Shown: positions 1 to 12,058 of the stretch, piece after piece
Position numbering within the stretch: the first letter of the stretch is position 1
Layout: the number at the start of each line of letters is the position of its first letter
The notes under the pieces: generated by a model
Seen by the model: the letters and a program-made list of their open reading frames with translations, nothing else
Database searches by the model: none
What the model was told of the DNA's origin: nothing
Assembly (NCBI GenBank): GCA_003993805.1
Contig: RSEF01000004.1
Location: 17,557,112-17,621,111, forward strand
Source of the DNA: Himantopus leucocephalus
Lineage: Eukaryota; Chordata; Aves; Charadriiformes; Recurvirostridae
Direction of reading: 5' to 3'
DNA: 64,000 nt
Program-made: the position numbers and the translations under genes

Positions 1-3000
1 ATAGGAAATACGAAGTGAAGCAGAGGCTTTGTTTGTGTTTTTGAAGACAAGCAATTGCAATGAATATCTGTGAATCCTTTTGCATTTAGAAATCATTCTA
101 ACATATATAAATCCCCCTGGAGGCAATTTTCTAATTAAAACTGACCGAGTTCATAATCGATAACTTACGTGATCAAACCCACTTTCTCATTCACCAATTC
201 ACCATAAACAAATGCTTTGCTTTCCAATGTTATTCACCAAATGAGTAAGATAAATATTTCTCCGTGTGTTCTTTGGTTGTGAGCAGTTTGCTATAAACCA
301 GTTTCACTGAACATCAGAAGCTTTATTTGTTTTGAGTAAATGGACAGATCCCATAATATTTTGTTACTACTCTTAGACTGGATCTGGTTATGGGGTCACA
401 TTTTCATATGCCAGTGTTTGTCCTGATTTTACGAGAATTTTCAAGGGTATTGAGGCCAAGGAAAAAAGGTTCACAGAAGTCAGCTGAATCTTTTCGCAAC
501 TAGGCAGTTAAGCATAAAATGTCTCCAATGTGACAGACAGTTAAATGATAAAATACCTTTCTAGTAACTACTGAAGATAGGAAATAATATGTGAAAGGGG
601 CAGGAAGTGTTGCAAAGGGCACTTGATAATAAAAGGTCTGCAAGTGTTATTTGTAAGTGATTTATTGATTTGTTCAGTGTAGCATGTGAGACTGTACTGA
701 TTTATACAGAGCATATACAAGAGCCGTGTCATTACAAACTGCAAACCAATCTTTAAAATTAGTTACTGTCCAATAGGTTTTGGAAAGATATACCTGTCCT
801 GCTGCCAGCCAGCCCAGAGCACAATGATTAGTTGAAGATGAAAGTTGATGTGAGTAGATCAAAGCTCAGTATATTAGGTGAAGCATTTTTAACATAGATT
901 TATGAACCAGGATTCTGGTTCATTTTGTGTTCTCTTGGGAAAGAAAAACTGAAGTACTCCAAGGATTTTCCTTTTCAATATCTCGAACTTTCTTGCACTT
1001 TTCTAGTCACATTTCCCCTTCTCTCTGCTTTCTCTAGTCTATCCAAACTCCTCTTTTCTTTTTGCACCTACTCTTGGGGTGCCAGTACACTACAAGCTAT
1101 GTATCTTAATGATGTCTTCACCAGTCCCCAGGCATCGGTCTGTCTTTCAAGATGCAAAACCTGCTTTTTGGTTCTCAATGTCCGATGTTCAGTCCTAACT
1201 GATAACCAAGATCAGCGTTACTATAGATACATCCAGTTTTCTAATGATAAAATTCCATCTGAATGGTATGGTGTACCTATCATAAACTACCTGAGCATCT
1301 ATGGCTTGCAAAGGATGGGAAATTGAGACCTCTGAAGAATTGATCCTGCAAGACATAAAGAGCTTCAACTTTAGAAGAAAGTCTGTTGCCCTGGAAATGG
1401 TTGCTAGGGCAAAGGAATGCCTTTTGGCACAGATTTCTGTTCTTTAAAAGCAAAACTCTCATGACATGAAATGAAATCTTGTGGCTTATGTGTTTCTTAA
1501 AAGAAGCCCAAGATCTGTGCTGTTTCATATTTCTCCAATATAAAAGCTTTTACTTGTCAATACTTGATGATCTGAAAATCCTTTGAGCCCTTAGCACTTG
1601 CCAACGAAATTATGAGAACCTGGACTGCACTAGTAAACCCATGGCGCGCTCAGATGTATACACCGTGATCTGTGCAACAAACATGGAGCTGGAGCCCAGC
1701 TTCCAAATGAGGCTATTCAGCAAGCAGCAACACAGGCAGGTGCAGAGAAAAGACAGCGGTTTGGTTCATTATTATTTGCATTCCCACAGCGCCCAGAAGC
1801 CCAGCCTTGGGCTATGAAGCACACATAGCAGTGTGCTGTGCACTGCGCTAACTGAACAGACAACGTGGTGTTGTAAGATGAGACAAGTGGTTACTAAAGA
1901 CAGAGGAACACAAAGAAACAGCGTGATGACAGTAGACGGCATGCTAGGTCTCAGCATACAGCTGTCCAAGGTTGGTCATTCCCTAGCCGTAACAGCGAGG
2001 AGATCTTTGTGGAGAGAGTTGAGGGACTGTAATAAGTAACTCTGGAGATGTTCAAAGTGAGTTGCTTCCTAGCATGAAGGACACAGTGGCAGAGAGGATG
2101 AAGCTGCTTTTGTATTTTTGTAGCAAGTGGATGCTGAAGGTGGAAGTCACTGTTTCACAGTGCAGAATGAGAGATGACAAGGCAGGGACAGGCAAGGAAG
2201 AGCTTAGAAAATGAAGATGCTTTTTGTTTGATATAACATAAAAGAAGGAGCCAAAAGAGGACAGATAGGACGGCTGATGTGGTCAAAGTGACAGGGTAGG
2301 AAAATCATCTTTTCAGAAGTATTGCAAACGGATGTGAGCAGGGGCAGAATTGCATTTGTCAAACCTGGAAAAAGAGATGTTGTTTTAATAAAGACAAAAG
2401 GTGTTGGGAGCCTGGAGAGAGCTTTTCCAGTGTGATCTGATAAGAAAAGCCATAGCTGAATTTGTTATGTAGAGAGCATCTGCAGGATTTACACATAAGC
2501 TGGATTTGGGGACAGAGAGAAGGATCTGAGTTGAAGGTTATCCCAGGTTATGGTTTGCAGCAAGTGGCACTGTACTGTCAGCAGTGACTGAAGAAAGGAA
2601 GGGGGAAAGATTTGAGAAGTCTTGCTATGTTAAGCTTAAACTAATGACTAGATATCTCTGAAAAGATTTTAATGCAAACAGGGTATGTTGGAGCAGAGAG
2701 ATACTTTTGCGAGTTGCTAGGATAAAAATATAAATTGAATTTATGTTTTCAAATCAGCTCTGGGCAGCTGAAGTTGACAGCTCCTCTCTCATAGGAGAAG
2801 AGGGGAAAGCATTTGGGATTCACTAGTGGAAAAATTGAGCTGGAAAACATCCTACAGCCCACATCATTCATGGCAGGTCGCCAGGTATGGGGTGGTTTGA
2901 TGGGGCTCACTTAACATAGAGAATGATGACTATGGAGCAGCTGTGGATACCTCCATGCATTTGCAGTTGCAAAGGGTAGTTTGTTGGTCTGGTGCTGCCT

Positions 3001-5080
3001 TAGTGAATATAGATGCTGGTTGTAGAAGCAATTCAAAGTCCTGTTTTATCCTTGGGGAGAGGAGAAGGCTCATGTGGCAATGTATTTTTCTCACTGTATC
3101 AATTTTTCATCTGCTTGTTGAATGTAATTGCTAAGCCCAATGTGTATGTTATTTCCTCTTTGACTTTGTATATATAATTTTAATTTGTGTCATAGACTCA
3201 GACTGTTATCCTTTCTTTGTTTTTCAGCATATTAATGAGAAACAAGAGGGCAGAGGAAACCAGAATATTTTAGGTCTAGTGCCTTCAATTTAGTATTCTG
3301 TGTGCACTTCATTAGCTGAAGCTGGTTAACAAAGTGTGGGGTTTTTTTTGTTTTTTAATACAGTCTGAATTCTGGAAAGTGCATGCTATACGCCCAGTAG
3401 ATAAAATACATGCTGTTCTGCAGTGCTGGCTTCTGTGCTGAAAAATTCCTATTGCCACTGCTGGAATAATGCTCCTAGGTTGCACAAGAGGGATACAAGC
3501 CCATGTTGGTGCAGTAGTTGATCACAGCCATGGCATTCAGCAGGGAGCACAGGTAAAATTTTCAAAGCAGGTACCAGGATGGAATGTAGCAGGTAAAGTG
3601 CTCCCCAAGGCCATAAGTGAGCTCAAGGGAAGGGGCTGCTGTGCAGCAGGCACAGGGAGCAACACAGCTGTGGCTGCTTGCAGTCACAGGGGGGAAACGA
3701 GGGGAAGGGCAAGGGCAAGGCTAAAGGCATGTTAATTAACTTGGATATGACATGAGTTTATGTTTTCATCGCAGCTCACCTTGATGAGGCATTTTCGGGG
3801 TTCATGGGCTACCTGAATGGCACTGAGCCTAGGCTTTCTGAGCTTTCAGAACCACAGGTGTTAGAAAAACAAATTTGGGTTATTGGTCCCCGCTGCACTT
3901 TGGCCCCACTTTATCCTTTGCTCTCCTTTTTGCTAGCAGTGGTATAAAGCCTGCTGTTAAGCTACTTAAGGTTGGAGTCACCGCGGATCATGAACTATCT
4001 TTTGATTACCGTTTTAGTTGCCTCACAAAACTCATATTTTATTGTTCTCTGGCATGCCGGAAGGGTATGACCAGTGCTGTTGCAGGAGGATGCCATGCTG
4101 TTAATTCATTTCTCTGTTATGTGCCAGCTGGGCTACTGGAATCTGGGCCTTCTTAACTTTACATGTTAGAGCTCACCTGCAATCCTGTTCCAGGCATTCT
4201 CACTAGCATATTATTGCTTGGAAGCTGTTCATTTTGCCTTGTAGTATGTTGGGATAATTCTAAGATGCCACTAGGCACACTGAAGTTTGCCTAGTGAAAC
4301 TTGCCACAGTGAAACTATTTTCACGTCTTACAAAGATGCATCTACGTTAAAGTTGTAGTTCAGATCAGGACCTGGCTTCTGAAATGAGCCTCCCAATAAT
4401 CCCCAGTTACTTCACGCTTTGATTTGCTTCACAGAACAATCTTGGAGGGCAAAGAGGCTACATTATTTTGTGATACAATTGAACTGGGAGTTATGCTGCT
4501 TGTACTCCAGGTGCTGCACAAATTCTGTCCGCTGGATCAGGCCAGAGATGGTCCAAGCTACTTCTCATCTCATCCCCTAATGCACACAGTGTGATTTTGT
4601 CCATCAAAACCAGCTGTTTTCTTTAGCCATTCCCTCTACTGTGCTGCATTACTTGCTAATGCCCATGTAGCCCAAGGTGACCAGGATTCTGTTTGTGATT
4701 TGATGGGTGTAATTTCCAAACTAATTGCTCTTTTAGGCTTTTTTTTTTTTCCCCAGTGAATGCAGACTTCATACAATATTATCTTAGCTGCACAGTGTTA
4801 CTTAGGGACAAGTTGCCTTTATTAGTTTTGTATTGTATTACTGGCAGTAGTTTGTCCCATCTCTACACAGTCAGTACACAGCCAGCTGGAAACAATTTGA
4901 CTATGTTTTATAAATGGTCTCCTAATTTATGCTTAGACTCCATGCTAGATTTCAGCCAGAAGAAGGTATCACCTTTGAAAGCATTAGAAGGTGAAAGCAG
5001 ATAATGAACAAAGACTGCCTGCCATGTTAAGTCCCACTGGGTACTACAGTTATTGTCCGTATCATTGTAGTACTGGAGCA
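1..5080. other. Non-coding background, no gene recognised
   Basis: I see no supported gene or RNA gene here. Several frames stay open for 60-130 codons (for example + strand 925-1326, and 3469-3735 in a locally GC-richer patch). None shows a recognisable domain, signal peptide or repeat structure, and frames often overlap on the opposite strand. The stretch from about 2050 to 2700 is purine-rich without a clear repeat unit. The one splice-like signal, near 4757, has its own entry. Intergenic or intronic DNA is the simplest reading. Confidence 0.7.
4757..4965 (+). other. Possible exon, weak: acceptor-like site with open frame
   Basis: A pyrimidine run of C plus T at 4739-4754 ends in AG at 4755-4756. 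A branch-point-like CTAAT lies about 31 bases upstream of the AG, around 4721-4725. One frame is then open to a stop at 5002-5004. Donor-like AAG/GTATCA (exon end 4965) and AAG/GTGAAA (exon end 4990) fall inside that frame. The implied peptide has no family I recognise, and such combinations arise by chance in 64 kb. I infer only a candidate exon or cryptic splice site. Confidence 0.12.
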
Positions 5081-5084
5081 TCTG

Positions 5085-5245
5085 ACATCTGTGAGGAAGA
5101 AACTGGGATAACCAATTTTATGGCATGGAGAACAAGGTGCAGTGGGACCATGTGACTTGTCCAGGATCACAGAGGCAGTCTGTATCAACACAGGGAATTA
5201 ATTTTGAACCTAAGATAGTGTCGTAATCATTAGATTGGAGTTTCC
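5085..5245 (+). mobile_element. Degenerate MIR/L2-like SINE or LINE 3' fragment
   Basis: The order of short blocks resembles the MIR/L2 core and tail: an 'aaactggg' start, then 'gtgacttgtccaggatcacag', shortened here to the readable core gtgacttgtcc followed by atcacagagg, then 'ggaatta..tttgaacc', and a final stretch around 'gtaatcattagattgg'. This follows the family pattern of GTGACTTGCCCAAGGTCACA followed by a GGGATT-GAACC block. It is strongly diverged, as expected for an old amniote repeat. The exact family (MIR, L2 or L3/CR1-like) cannot be fixed by eye, and the ends are approximate. Confidence 0.4.
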
Positions 5246-6479
5246 TTTTTCTTGTTTTCTCAATGGGAATGAATGAGGAGAAAAATAGGGAGGAAAAGAA
5301 GCACAGATCTCTGGCTGTGCCCTTATGTCACTGCAGTTCAAGTATCTGCAGTTGCCCGTGTTGTCTTTCTTTGGCTCTGCCTTAGCAATTTGCATAGTAT
5401 TTTATCATGTAGTTTTAAGGACCTTTACCCTATATTAGGCTAAATTAAAATGCTACGGCACCCAAACTGTCTGCTTGCTGTACCTCCTTATGAGACAGCT
5501 GTCCCTAGGGGAAAACTTCTCTGTTGCAGTAAACATTTTCTGAAACACACTTACTGCTGTTTCTTAAATCTGAGTGGTAATAAACAGCATTACCTTACTG
5601 TATAGCAAAACAACAGCAGCAGAATTTTGGAAAGAAGTCTTCCGTATTAGAGTTGCTGGAACTTTTATTGTGTCTGGATACAACAGGTGTAAAGCTGTCC
5701 ACCTCCAAATTACCTGCCACTTGCTTTGTGTTTTTATCATTCAGAGAATGGGATGTGTCTTAGGTGGCCAGCCAGTGTGTTTGCTCTTGTTGTGCGTAAC
5801 TTTCAGATTTAAAATATGTGAAAAATGAAGTCTCTACACAAATTTGCAGAGAATTGTTTTCACCTGTGCAGCTTCTAGTGTCAAGGAATGACCGATCCAT
5901 TTGGGATTTATATTTATACACTGGTCAGTTATAATGCTAAAACTAACAGAAATCGATAGGCTCCCAGTTACCTGCTTCCTATGAAAAAAACAAATACAGT
6001 CTCACAGCATATTATTGCAGTCAGTATTATTGCAATCAAACATTGCTATGTAGGGAAAAGTCCACTCATCAGCGTTTTTTCTGACCAGCTCCTCTTTGCA
6101 AATAGGATAATGCTTTCAGAGTTGTTATGAAGCTTATTTATGTACTTCCATTTTCTCTGCATGAATTCAAAAAACAGATAAGAAAAAAATCCTAATTTAA
6201 AGTATAATTTATGATAAATTTTTGGCACTGCAAAGGTTGCTCGCAGAAAAATTTAAATATTGGAGCTTCATTTCATACTTACGATGTCTGCTGTGGCAAT
6301 GGAATTTAACTGCAGGACTTCTCTTCCTTCTGAAAATGCTAATTGGATTTTCAACAAGATGTTCATGAGTAAAAGATGGTGCTACACAGTGAGACTTTTT
6401 TTTTCTCTAAGTAGTTCTGCTTAATGAAATGTATAAAAATCTTCTATTGTTCTGTCAAAATAGAAATAATGTGCTTACT
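5246..6479. other. Non-coding background
   Basis: No supported gene, RNA gene or repeat. Open frames are at most about 84 codons (5574-5828, + strand) with no recognisable domain. The second half becomes AT-rich toward the block that follows. Confidence 0.65.
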
Positions 6480-6725
6480 CTACTTCCTGCTGTGATCAAC
6501 CAATCTGGTAATTTAAATCTAAATGTGCCATAATCTTGAACACCGGGAGTATTAGAAAAAAATCATAAGGAAAACACCCACATTTACATTTAATAGATGG
6601 CCTTTTGAGCTCATTTTCAATTTAGTACTGTCCTTCCTTGCTGAAAACAAAAACAAATTTCCTGAAAATAATATCAAAACAGCAAAAGTGCATCAATTAA
6701 GCCACAAGATTCAACAGGGCATATT

Positions 6726-6740
6726 TTAATGGGCCATTAA
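6726..6740. repeat. 15-bp palindrome TTAATGG-g-CCATTAA
   Basis: A perfect inverted repeat of 7-base arms around one central base, read directly from the sequence. It contains inverted TAAT and ATTA cores five bases apart. Confidence 0.9.
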
Positions 6741-6804
6741 GCCTGGGGTGTATTGTGAAGTACCAAGGTAAAGGATGGATTGCTTAAAGTACCCACTAAA
6801 TATA

Positions 6805-6819
6805 TTAATGATTCATTAA
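6805..6819. repeat. 15-bp palindrome TTAATGA-t-TCATTAA
   Basis: A perfect inverted repeat of 7-base arms around one central base. Its outer six bases on each side are the same as in the palindrome 79 bases upstream, so the two may be related binding sites. Confidence 0.9.
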
Positions 6820-6930
6820 AACATGCCATGTAAACAAATGGTCATATTATAACTAAGTGGCCTGATTGTACAGTCATTTTTAGTGGTGTATTAAAGGGGG
6901 AAATCTACAAAAAGAAAGTTAAGAATTGGG

Positions 6931-9900
6931 TCCAGCCTGTTAAAAAGAAGACTAAAGTTATTTTTAAAACATGAAATACATAATATGTACAATTTTCCCA
7001 GCAATATTCCTCCATGATTGAGGGAAGCAAATGTGTTCCATTAAATGCCTGGCAATGTGGCTTTTTCAAATCCTTTGGGTCTGAAGAGGCAGGTCCTGGT
7101 CTCGAGTACAGGGAATTTCAGAATAAGAGGAGCCCTATGACTCCCGTGTCTGAATTCATACAGTTGTGAAGAACCCTTTTGACGGATCTTCTGCTCAGAC
7201 TGTGAGCCCGGGTAACTCCCTGCAGCTTGTTTTCAGTCAGCTCCTGGATGGAATGCAATGTCCGTGAAGCCACCTTATTTTGGAAGTTTAAAAAATCTCA
7301 TATTTTTTTAGAAATGCCCATACTTGGTGTCACAGAACGGCTCTTGCCATGGTGGTGTCGTTAGGCAAGGTTGAGGGGTAGTCTCACAGGACAGCAGCTG
7401 ACTGCTCTCTTCAAATATGGAGCTGTACTATTGACTTGCAGTGTAGATAAAAATACTTTTTCTTGGCGTAACATAAATATAGAGCAATCCTTCATCTGTT
7501 AAGCTCCAGGACTCAAGGAGTTAGGCCAAAAAAACTAAGGTGCTCTTGAAGAAGGAAAAGTTGCTTCAGTGCTTTCAAAATATATTGTTGATTCATTAAT
7601 GCGTGATGAATGAAGAGAGACCCCAAACATACATGTTCCTGATAGTGGGGGTCAGGCACGTTCTGGTATGGCGCCAGTGTTTCCCTGTTACAGGAAACAT
7701 AATGGGAGGGATGTTTTATACAGTGCAGACAGCGTTAACTAAGGGGCCACAACCTTGCTGACTTACAGGAAAATCTTGCCTTCTCTATGTACGTGGGTAT
7801 TTCCAAATATCCTCTCAGCTGTTTTCTCTAACCAGAAGACTAAATGCCCTTTTTGATTTGAATAAAAGACTAAATCAGCAAGGCTCTCGAGCACATTCTT
7901 AAGACTATTTAGTGAGAGACACTGCTAAACCACCCAGGAGAACATCTGGTAGAAATCCAGTCGTTAACTACAGTGAGTTTGGATCAAGCTTGAAACACTG
8001 GAACACAACTTAAACGTGTGTTGCAGTGCCTTTTTTTGAGTTATGCTTTGTGTTCCTACAGTTAGATTGATAATTTGGCTTTCTCACTGGTATTGAGTGC
8101 CTGCTTAATTGAGGCTCTTCCCATTAAAAGCATTAAGTGAACCCCCATGAATGGAGGACATGTCTGGAAAAATGCAGTTCCGGAGAAGGTATTTCTTCCT
8201 TCTCACTTCACACCAAGCGCAAGAAGAGTAGTCTATGGGAAGCAAGTAAGCCAATAAGGGAGCCTAGATTTAAGTTTTTCAGGGGATGGGTTTCATTTAT
8301 CTTTTACAGACATCATTCAAATGGTATGAAAAACGACTCCTAGGTGAGGAGATGGGAAGCAAAATTTCTGCCCCAGTTAGTGAGTTAGCTCAGGTGCAAG
8401 TGTCTAAGGCTAAACCTAAACTCTAGCGCGTGCAATTGAGTGAGCCGTGGTTTCTGATTAGTTCTTCTTATGAAAGGACTTGTAATAAACTTCTTCATTT
8501 TATTTGGCTGCATCAATTCACAGCAAATGGATTGCAGTGAAATTTAACATTGCAGCAATTTCCTGTGTAACACCATCCCTTCCACACTGGGAATCAGCAG
8601 CGTATAATGGGCATTATACCCATGTCTCCCAAGAAACCATTTTCACTCTATAGTTGGTCTATCATTTATATGGATCAAGACGGTGAAAAAGAGAAAATAA
8701 AAAACCACATTGAAAACGACGTGAGCTTCACGTAATTTCTTCTTGATGGCTTTTAATGTATTACTGATCTTAACATATGGTAAATAGTGCAGGTTCTTTT
8801 TAGGAGTGCTGCCTCTGGTAAGGCATTTTTACTCTGTCTTTAAACAGTGTGTGTTCTTAAGCCTACACCTACTGAACATCTATAATAGAGAGGTATAAAG
8901 AGAGCTATTTAAAGTGTGGTACTTACTGTACATGCTTCAACTCCTCTAGAGCACAAAGAGGTTTTTGAAACTGTTGTTTGTAAAAACAAACTGTATAAAA
9001 ACTTTATTTTAAAAACAATGGACGCCACCAAGAATAATTGAAGGTGCTGGTGCCTGGACTATAGAAACGCATTGCTGGTAAGGGTTGGCGTTGATAAGTG
9101 AGATGGCCTTTTATTTGGTCGCCTTTAAAATGTAAGATCCTAATGAAAAGGAGCTGTGTGTATTCAGTCCCAGTTTCCTTTTGCAAAACCAGAAATTACC
9201 CAGTACATTTTTATTAAAGTATAACTCCCTTCTCAACTGGTATTTGCTTTTGTACAGACGGCTTTCATATTTTTTTTTTTTTCCTATTGGGGATGGAAAG
9301 TAATCACTAAAAAGTTCATTCTGTTTTTCCACACAGTTCTTCCATTTCCTCCTGGCACTTCTATTTCCCCTGGAAACCTGCATTTACATCCTTCCTCCTC
9401 AGTACTTTGCATCTCCAGAGCTCTCTACCTGTCGTTTTTTTTTGTCCTGCACTTCTGCTCCTCCTTCCTTTTTAGAGAGCTGTGTTCCTATTCCTTATGC
9501 TTTTGTCTTCCCCTTCTCACTGAATTCAGTAGCAAAACTCCCAATAACTCCTCTTGGAGCCATGCTGACCCTGCCCTGCTGCCCGGGACGTAGCTCTCTC
9601 CCCTTTAAAGGGCTGTGATCTTGCTGCAGACTTCCCATCTCTAAGCAGCCTCTTCTTTGACCTTCTAACATGTGTTAAAGGTTGCATATAGCATATAACA
9701 TAAAGTCTCACCTGCAGAGTAAGCTGAGTCATTATTATCTAACCCTGGTGCTCTGCAGGGTCAGCAAGAGGCAGTTACTGTCAGTGCATGAGGGTGATAC
9801 TGGAGTGCTCTGTTACCTCTAAAAAATAGTGGGGAAACAAACACTTTGAGCAACAGCAGTGTTTCCCTTTTAAAAGAGAGAAATATTTGTATACCCTGAG

Positions 9901-10634
9901 AAAAGTGCAGCACCACAGTAAAAGCGTTATCCAGCTTTTACAAACAACTTGTTTTGCTGTGATCACCAAATGCTGGGAGGTTTCTGAGTTGCTGCGTGGG
10001 GTTTCTGGGGTGGAAAACCGCTCTGCTGGCAACTTCGCTGATGGCTCAGGCTCGAGTGACTGAGTGTTCTTCAACAACAGTTACTCCTTTAACCTCCTTT
10101 GCAAATGTAAGTAAGTGATTGAAGTTTTTTAACCATCTTGGCTGCTAGGCTTACTGGTCTTTTAGAAAGCTGTTTCCTCACTTCGTTAGTAGATGCTCTT
10201 CAGAAGGGACAGGGAAGAGTGGAAGTCGGAGAATAGCTCTAATGTGAATCTGGTTGATATGTTTTTGATAAGGTGGTGATAACTTTGTTGGATTCGAGTG
10301 TCTGCAAAGTTTTCTTATGGTTCCCACCTGAGAAATGCCACCCAGCCTGTGTCTCTAATTCAGTGTCTGTCTATATTCCCCTCTTCTGAAACTGGTAAAA
10401 ATGCTTCAATCAGGTAATGGGCCGAAATAGGCAAATTGTGCGTTTCTGTTATCTTCTTTGAGACGAGTGAACTTATTCCCGTTCTTGGTCATCATTCTCT
10501 TTCCTCAGGACATACAGCCCTCCGCTCCTCTGAATCCAGGGCTGGACATAGCACACTGCCTCGTACTACCAGGCATGCGAGAGGCAACAGCTGAGCCTCT
10601 CAGCCGTATAGCTACTGCAGCAGGCCCTAAAAAA
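6931..10634. other. Non-coding background
   Basis: No supported gene. The longest frames are 60-98 codons (for example - strand 9781-10077 and 9111-9383), with no domain I recognise. A T run sits near 9269-9281. A further CATTAATG palindrome occurs near 7594-7601, resembling the sites at 6726-6819. The segment 9380-9680 is pyrimidine-rich on the + strand. Confidence 0.65.
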
Positions 10635-10758
10635 TAAAATTTTATACCTACCACCACCACCAATTAATCCAACCCAATTTCTGCTGATAGCANTAAAATT
10701 TTATACCTACCACCACCACCAATCACCAATTAATCCAACCCAATTTCTGCTTATAGCA
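10635..10758 (+). repeat. Direct near-duplication flanking a single N
   Basis: Copy 1 is 10635-10692 (58 bases) and copy 2 is 10694-10758 (65 bases), separated by one N at 10693. Both run from TAAAATTTTATACC through a CCACCACCACC block to an ending of TAGCA. Copy 2 carries seven extra bases after the CCA block and a T for G change near the end. The N between copies suggests an unmerged assembly overlap. The internal differences also allow a true two-copy minisatellite or two haplotypes. Confidence 0.85.
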
Positions 10759-11093
10759 TGCATAAGCATTCCTCTTTAAAAATAGCTTTTAGGCAAGCCT
10801 TGCAGCTCAGAAGTTATTAAAATGATGCAATGATTTGTTTTTTTAAAAAGTGATGCTAGGAATACAGGAGGTGGTGGTTTGGGTATCATCTTGTCATTTC
10901 AAATATGAAGCTTGTACCTATATTGTTAGAAGTTTTGGGAAACTATGGAAGTTTTAACAGTTTGGGTTTTTTTCCTGCTCCTCTAGTTCCCCGAGCCAGA
11001 TAAGCCTGTGAGGCTTTTTAAATCTCAGACAGCTGCTGGTGTTATAAGTACTTCTTAATTGCATATTTTGGAGAGGCTATAATGGCCCAGTGA
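10759..11093. other. Non-coding background
   Basis: AT-rich sequence with short T runs; no gene, RNA gene or repeat recognised. Confidence 0.6.
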
Positions 11094-11185
11094 TTTCCTA
11101 GATTTGCAGGCCAGAAGGCATCACCGTGATCATCTAGTCTGACCTCCTCCAGAGATGTAGGAATCACTGGGTGAAATCCCATTAA
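11094..11185 (-). mobile_element. Ancient CR1 LINE 3'-end fragment
   Basis: The core 'ggccagaaggcat' followed by 'gatcatctagtctgacctcc' is the reverse complement of the 3' region of old amniote CR1 subfamilies, known in crocodilians, turtles and birds. The insert therefore lies on the minus strand. It is short, diverged and non-coding. Limits are approximate because the flanks fade into unrecognisable sequence. Confidence 0.65.
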
Positions 11186-11667
11186 ATGGATTAAACAGTA
11201 AGTGTAAAATTAAAAAGATAGTAAAATTTAATATTTCTTCTTGGTGCTGGTCCAGGACTTAAGGTAGTGAGGTAGTGCAGTGCAAATGTACCTGATTTCC
11301 ATGTTTTCTCCCTATACTGTATTGCAGAAAAGAAGCCTTCTCTCTTACCATTTAGCAAGTGTTGGCTTCCCCCCCTCCCCGAATGCTTCTGCTTTAGTAC
11401 AGAAGTGTAATCTTGTTGGTGGGTGTCAGGCTATCCATGCATCTGTAACAACTGTGATATATCATACCTGTCATGGCTCTGCTTATAGCCTGAGACCTCC
11501 TATGTATGTGACACATCACTTAGCAGAGGTGATGAAGAGGACATGTATGATGTCCTCAGGATCCAGGAGTAGATCTGGTGCCTACGTTTTATCTTCCAGC
11601 TTGTGTAACACTGAACAGACCCCAGAATCCCCCCACTGGAGAGCCAGGACCGCTTACATCCCCTGTG
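11186..11667. other. Unassigned sequence with an open frame running into the gap
   Basis: The + strand frame from 11280 has no stop for about 129 codons before the N gap at 11668. It shows no domain I recognise, no clear splice boundaries and no strong start context, and the piece past the gap cannot be joined to it. A C-rich tract lies at about 11370-11380. A chance open frame is more likely than an exon. Confidence 0.5.
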
Positions 11668-12058
11668 NNNNNNNNNNNNNNNNNNNNNNNNNNNNNNNNN
11701 NNNNNNNNNNNNNNNNNNNNNNNNNNNNNNNNNNNNNNNNNNNNNNNNNNNNNNNNNNNNNNNNNNNNNNNNNNNNNNNNNNNNNNNNNNNNNNNNNNNN
11801 NNNNNNNNNNNNNNNNNNNNNNNNNNNNNNNNNNNNNNNNNNNNNNNNNNNNNNNNNNNNNNNNNNNNNNNNNNNNNNNNNNNNNNNNNNNNNNNNNNNN
11901 NNNNNNNNNNNNNNNNNNNNNNNNNNNNNNNNNNNNNNNNNNNNNNNNNNNNNNNNNNNNNNNNNNNNNNNNNNNNNNNNNNNNNNNNNNNNNNNNNNNN
12001 NNNNNNNNNNNNNNNNNNNNNNNNNNNNNNNNNNNNNNNNNNNNNNNNNNNNNNNNNN
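11668..12058. other. Assembly gap of 391 N
   Basis: A continuous run of N. The right edge abuts a 14-base G run, so the missing sequence may be GC-rich or low-complexity. Any open frame drawn across this gap is meaningless. Confidence 0.99.

Larger units (their letters stand above)
6480..6930. promoter_or_regulatory. AT-rich block with TAAT/ATTA palindromes, candidate regulatory element
   Basis: No long open frame occurs between about 6229 and 8136. Within this block are two 15-bp palindromes with a single-base centre. The first has arms TTAATGG and CCATTAA at 6726-6740. The second has arms TTAATGA and TCATTAA at 6805-6819. Each presents two inverted TAAT/ATTA cores, the core bound by many homeodomain proteins. 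Clusters like this are common in deeply conserved non-coding enhancers of vertebrates. A regulatory role is inference; AT-rich DNA produces such sites by chance, and conservation cannot be seen from one sequence. Confidence 0.25.
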
